From CAZPBN01 sp964584935 (GTDB lineage: Bacteria > Acidobacteriota > Aminicenantia > Aminicenantales > Aminicenantaceae): a stretch of 64,000 nt of DNA. The position numbers and the translations under genes were made by a program. Under the pieces are notes generated by a model. It was not told the DNA's origin. It ran no database searches and was given only the letters and a program-made list of their open reading frames with translations. This document shows, piece after piece, positions 60,998 through 64,000 of the stretch. The stretch is taken from assembly GCA_964584935.1 (NCBI GenBank), contig CAZPBN010000004.1, forward strand, positions 62,001 through 126,000, in the 5' to 3' direction. How positions within the stretch are numbered: position 1 is the first letter of the stretch; each line of letters opens with the position of its first letter.

Positions 60998-61168
60998 TCA
61001 TATAACTGATGTTTAAGACATAAATAATAAAATCTATCTTTTCTTCAATCTCTGAATCCATTATCTCCACAATTTATTTTGATTGAAATATTTCTTATCG
61101 TGTGATAGATGTATTTATCTTGCTTGATTAGTCAATCAATGGAATAATCGATCATTAACTATTTATAA

Positions 61169-62386
61169 ATGAATAAATCCATTCACAAACCGGATTCAGA
61201 CAACAAAGTATATGTGATTCCATGCAACCATTATAACAAGACCAAAGAAAAATTAGCTGAATTGTTCAACATGATGGGAGGAATCAAACAATTTGTGAAA
61301 GCCGGGGAAAAAATTGTTCTCAAACCGAATCTCCTCATGCCCGCAAATCCAGAAAAAGCAGTGACCACTCATCCTTCTGTTTTAGAAGCACTGGGATCCC
61401 TGGTGCAATCTCAAAACACAAAGCCTGTGATCGCGGACAGCCCCGGTTCAGGATATGCCTATACCCAACAAATATTAAAAAAACTGTACACAAAATGCGG
61501 AATCAAACAGGCAGCCCAAAACTCAGGAATTCCTCTCAACTATGATACTTCCTACGAATCAATTTTTTTTCCGGAAGGAAAACTGATAAAACGCTTTGAG
61601 GTCATAAAACCTGTAGTAGAATCTGATGCTGTATTCAATCTATGCAAGCTCAAAACACACACATTTATGATAATAACAGGAGCCATAAAAAACATTTTCG
61701 GCGTTATTCCAGGAAGAACAAAACCAGGGTATCACGCCAAGCTCAATGACACAGCCTACTTCGCCAGCATGCTTCTCGATCTGGCAGCTTATATAAAACC
61801 ACGTCTATCCATTATGGATGCCGTCATCGGTATGGAAGGAAATGGTCCAAGTGCCGGCAATCCAGTAAAAATAGGATATCTTCTTGCCTCCACGAATCCT
61901 CTGGTTTTAGATCTCATAGCAGGGGAAATCACCGGACTTCCCAGAGAAAAAAATCCGGTTCTCATCGAAGCCCAAAAAAGAAATTGGATTCCCTATAGTT
62001 CTGAAGAAATTGAAATAATCGGATCCAATCTTGAAGAGCTCCGCATTCCTGGCTTTAAACTTCCTGAAACTGTCGTCAAAGGTTCTGGTTTTGATATGAT
62101 TCCCTCATTTCTTTCCCGGATAGCTAATTCTATTGCCAAAAGCGCCACCTCACTCAAACCCCGAATCAATAAGAATAAGTGCACGGGATGCGGAACATGC
62201 CGGGATGCTTGCCCTGTGAAAGCAATAAATATCATCGATGAACAATATGCTCACATTAATACAAAAGAGTGCATCCGGTGTTACTGCTGTCATGAGATGT
62301 GCGAATACCAAGCCGTAGATCTCCACAAAAATTTGCTGTATCGATTAGCGAACCGTGCTGAGTCCTTCAGTTGTGCTTCGCAATAA
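61169..62386 (+). CDS. DUF362 domain protein with C-terminal 2[4Fe-4S] ferredoxin domain
   Basis: 405 aa. Residues 40-290 form a DUF362 domain (VLKPNLLMPANPEKAVTTHP, then SGYAYTQQI, KLKTHTFMIITGAIKNIFG). Residues 335-395 carry two clusters: CTGCGTCRDACP and CIRCYCCHEMCE. DUF362-ferredoxin proteins are common in anaerobes and are presumed electron-transfer or cofactor-related enzymes; the reaction is unknown. Stands alone with no clear ribosome site. Confidence 0.88.
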   Translation: MNKSIHKPDSDNKVYVIPCNHYNKTKEKLAELFNMMGGIKQFVKAGEKIVLKPNLLMPANPEKAVTTHPSVLEALGSLVQSQNTKPVIADSPGSGYAYTQQILKKLYTKCGIKQAAQNSGIPLNYDTSYESIFFPEGKLIKRFEVIKPVVESDAVFNLCKLKTHTFMIITGAIKNIFGVIPGRTKPGYHAKLNDTAYFASMLLDLAAYIKPRLSIMDAVIGMEGNGPSAGNPVKIGYLLASTNPLVLDLIAGEITGLPREKNPVLIEAQKRNWIPYSSEEIEIIGSNLEELRIPGFKLPETVVKGSGFDMIPSFLSRIANSIAKSATSLKPRINKNKCTGCGTCRDACPVKAINIIDEQYAHINTKECIRCYCCHEMCEYQAVDLHKNLLYRLANRAESFSCASQ

Positions 62387-62671
62387 GTATGATACATACG
62401 GAATTGGCATGAACAATGCCTCTGTGGTGCTGCGCTTCGAACATCATAGAGATGACGTGCTTTCTATGCGTTCCCTTGAGTATAGTGATCTGATTCCTTC
62501 AATCAAGCCATTACTAATTTCGTAAACGAGGACTCATTTCAAAAAAGTTTTTTTTTCGGATTTTTTTTTCTTTTATCTTAGGGGGGTTTAAGACTATAAT
62601 ATTTCTTTGCTTTTGAGATTTTTTTTAGTGATAATCTCATTCAACGAGTATCCATTTAAGAGAGAGTGGTT

Positions 62672-63424
62672 ATGACAAAACAAACATCAGTATTAAAAAT
62701 TTTTATCTTTTCTTTCTCAGCATTCATTCTCCTTTATCAAAGTCTTCCCGCGGATTCTTATGAAAAAGATATTCTTGTCAAAAAAATACATGAAAAAATG
62801 GAGTCTTTCGAAAAATTTGATAGCTGGAAGGCTTTTGTGGTGAGTAAACAAACAAAAATGAATCGAAACTGGGAACCCAAGGAAATAACAGAAATACAAA
62901 AGAACGTAAAGGTCAATAACGGGCAAAGAACAGAAGAAATCAAACTGGTTACTGAAACCAAAAGAGGAAAATCAAAAGATATTACGGAAAAGTACAAGGA
63001 AAAAGCAGCAAAAGAAAAAGACGATAATAATAATAAAAGAAGTCTCGAAATTTCTACAGATGAGATATTTCCATTTGATGAGGAAAAAAGAAAAAATTAT
63101 GAATTTTCCCTTTTAAAAGACTCCACAATTAACGATATTCCCGTATTTGTCCTGGAAGCTCATCCGAAATCTGAAGCTGAAAATTTATGGGAGGGCAAAT
63201 ACTATATTGATAAGGACAATTATCATATCATAAAAGTTGATCTGACCCCTTCTATAAAACACAAGTTGATCAAGGAATTTTCTATGCAGTTAGACTTTCA
63301 GGTATTTGATAATAAATACCACATGATAAAAAGTTCTCGAGTAAAAATTGACGGAGGCATTTTTATTAAGCATTTCAGAATGATCACTGAAGAAGAATAC
63401 TTTGATTTTAAAGTGATTGAATAA
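62672..63424 (+). CDS. Exported LolA-like (outer-membrane lipoprotein-sorting fold) protein
   Basis: About 250 aa from the ATG at 62672, which is preferred over a GTG at 62666 because a purine-rich AAGAGAGAG precedes it. Signal peptide about residues 1-28. The mature domain alternates strands with a central lysine/glutamate-rich loop (about 95-130). ENLWEGKYYIDKDNYHIIKVD and YHMIKSSRVKIDGG fit the repeated strands of LolA/LppX-like proteins. Function unknown. It lies just upstream of the BNR-propeller gene. Confidence 0.65.
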   Translation: MTKQTSVLKIFIFSFSAFILLYQSLPADSYEKDILVKKIHEKMESFEKFDSWKAFVVSKQTKMNRNWEPKEITEIQKNVKVNNGQRTEEIKLVTETKRGKSKDITEKYKEKAAKEKDDNNNKRSLEISTDEIFPFDEEKRKNYEFSLLKDSTINDIPVFVLEAHPKSEAENLWEGKYYIDKDNYHIIKVDLTPSIKHKLIKEFSMQLDFQVFDNKYHMIKSSRVKIDGGIFIKHFRMITEEEYFDFKVIE

Positions 63425-63490
63425 ATAAAAAAGAATATTTTAATCTCAAAAAAAAATGTTTCTATTCAATCAACAAATAAGGAGGATTCA

Positions 63491-64000
63491 TTGAACCATT
63501 TCTTACAAAGGCTTTTAAAAATATTGGTCATAGTCCTTATCATTAATCTGATTGGGATTTTCCCAGTGTTTTCGGCTGATTCCAACATAGAGGAACTAAT
63601 TAAGCTTTATAAATGGAGAGAAATAGGACCAGCCAATTGCGGCGGGCGCATCACCGACATCGAAGCAGTGGAAGACAATCCTATCATAATCTATGCCGGC
63701 GCTGCCACAGGCGGTCTCTGGAAAACCACAAACGCAGGCATCACCTGGAAACCTATTTTTGATGACCAACCCAATGCCTCAATCGGAGACATCGGGCTTT
63801 CATCCTCAAATCCCGATATCCTCTATATAGGGACTGGAGAAGCCAATAACCGCAACAGTTCACCCTGGGGTAGCGGTGTTTTTAAAACCACAGATGCCGG
63901 AGAAACCTGGACATTTGTCGGATTGAAAGAGACCCACCATATCGGTAGAATTTTAATCCATCCGGAAAATCCGGATATTGTCTATGTCGCTGCTCTTGGT
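63491..64000 (+). CDS. BNR/VPS10-type propeller protein, 5' part only
   Basis: Open to the window edge (170 codons). Start is TTG at 63491, with GGAGG 5 nt upstream, followed by a signal peptide (about residues 1-30). Then WREIGPANCGGRITDIEAV, YAGAATGGLWKTTNAGITW and IGDIGLSSSNPDILYIGTGE: blades with the Asp-box-like WKTT-x-AG-x-TW signature of sortilin/VPS10 and BNR glycosidase-like propellers. Large exported proteins of this type are abundant in Acidobacteriota-like heterotrophs. The C-terminus lies outside the window. Confidence 0.85.
   Translation, partial: MNHFLQRLLKILVIVLIINLIGIFPVFSADSNIEELIKLYKWREIGPANCGGRITDIEAVEDNPIIIYAGAATGGLWKTTNAGITWKPIFDDQPNASIGDIGLSSSNPDILYIGTGEANNRNSSPWGSGVFKTTDAGETWTFVGLKETHHIGRILIHPENPDIVYVAALG

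Noticed and set aside
62387..62671. Small + strand frame of about 38 codons (MNNASVVLRFEHHRDDVLSM...) after the DUF362 gene
   Set aside because: No ribosome site and no recognised relatives; could be a remnant but cannot be supported.
1..64000. CRISPR arrays, prophage, rRNA and tRNA genes
   Set aside because: No regularly spaced direct repeats, phage structural genes or RNA-gene signatures were recognised on reading; a tRNAscan-SE and Infernal search would settle the RNA genes.

Overview
This is an AT-rich bacterial window (by eye roughly 60-65% A+T) packed with genes on both strands. The genes suggest a Gram-negative, largely anaerobic or fermentative heterotroph, possibly in or near Acidobacteriota/Aminicenantes. 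The evidence for that is a NuoE/NuoF (HydC/HydB-type) NADH module, a GTP-dependent PEP carboxykinase, a SpoIVB-type S55 peptidase fused to an exported domain, two M16 peptidases, a DUF885 protein, an M14 carboxypeptidase, a BNR/VPS10-type propeller and REP-associated transposases. The lineage is an inference; no rRNA or tRNA gene was recognised.

Layout. 1-6.5 kb (- strand): NADH-oxidoreductase subunits E and F with an alanine-dehydrogenase-like protein, a Ca2+/Na+ exchanger, an amidohydrolase and a frameshifted metallo-beta-lactamase-fold hydrolase. 6.7-8.5 kb: a GHMP sugar kinase and elongation factor P, each with a clear promoter. 8.6-16.6 kb: a lipid and envelope block, namely a serine palmitoyltransferase with a divergent extended SDR that resembles a bacterial ceramide-pathway reductase, an S55 peptidase, a secreted propeller protein and a FabH-type ketosynthase. 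16.7-21.5 kb: DUF885 protein, TatD nuclease, polyprenyl synthase, CYTH protein and RNA polymerase omega.

21.9-30.1 kb (- strand): a complete aromatic operon trpE-G-D-C-F-B-A-aroF plus aroQ. Its 5' leader holds an 18-codon leader peptide with tandem Trp codons and four pairing segments ending in a terminator, which is a textbook ribosome-mediated attenuator. aroQ has its own internal promoter. 30.2-35 kb: a pair of exported M16 peptidases and glutaminyl-tRNA synthetase. 35.2-39.3 kb: a methyltransferase, PEP carboxykinase, and a small membrane protein overlapping the start of a sodium:solute symporter. 39.4-42.1 kb (- strand): a decayed gene, then an MBL hydrolase, an HPF/cold-shock fusion, dodecin and a triple-BON protein. 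42.5-50.1 kb: purB-S-Q-L, an outer-membrane-like protein, purN and tyrS. 50.1-51.7 kb: two divergent REP-associated (IS200-like) transposases of different subfamilies, one framed by a 12-bp inverted repeat. 51.8-58.7 kb (- strand): a sugar isomerase/dehydrogenase pair, trpS, a double-length ThyX, RtcB ligase and archease. 58.9-64 kb: an M14 peptidase, a broken antitoxin/nucleotidyltransferase locus, a DUF362 ferredoxin protein, a LolA-like exported protein and the start of a BNR-repeat protein.

Accessory DNA is limited but informative. There is a 291-bp MITE-like element with 23-bp inverted ends upstream of purB. A family of short REP-type palindromes occurs at three intergenic loci and probably goes with the REP-associated transposases. 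Several genes are decayed, and several promoters lie so close to their start codons that the transcripts should be leaderless. No CRISPR array, prophage or large novel defence system was seen; the most informative finding is the trp attenuator, followed by the sphingolipid-type gene pair and the REP/transposase system.
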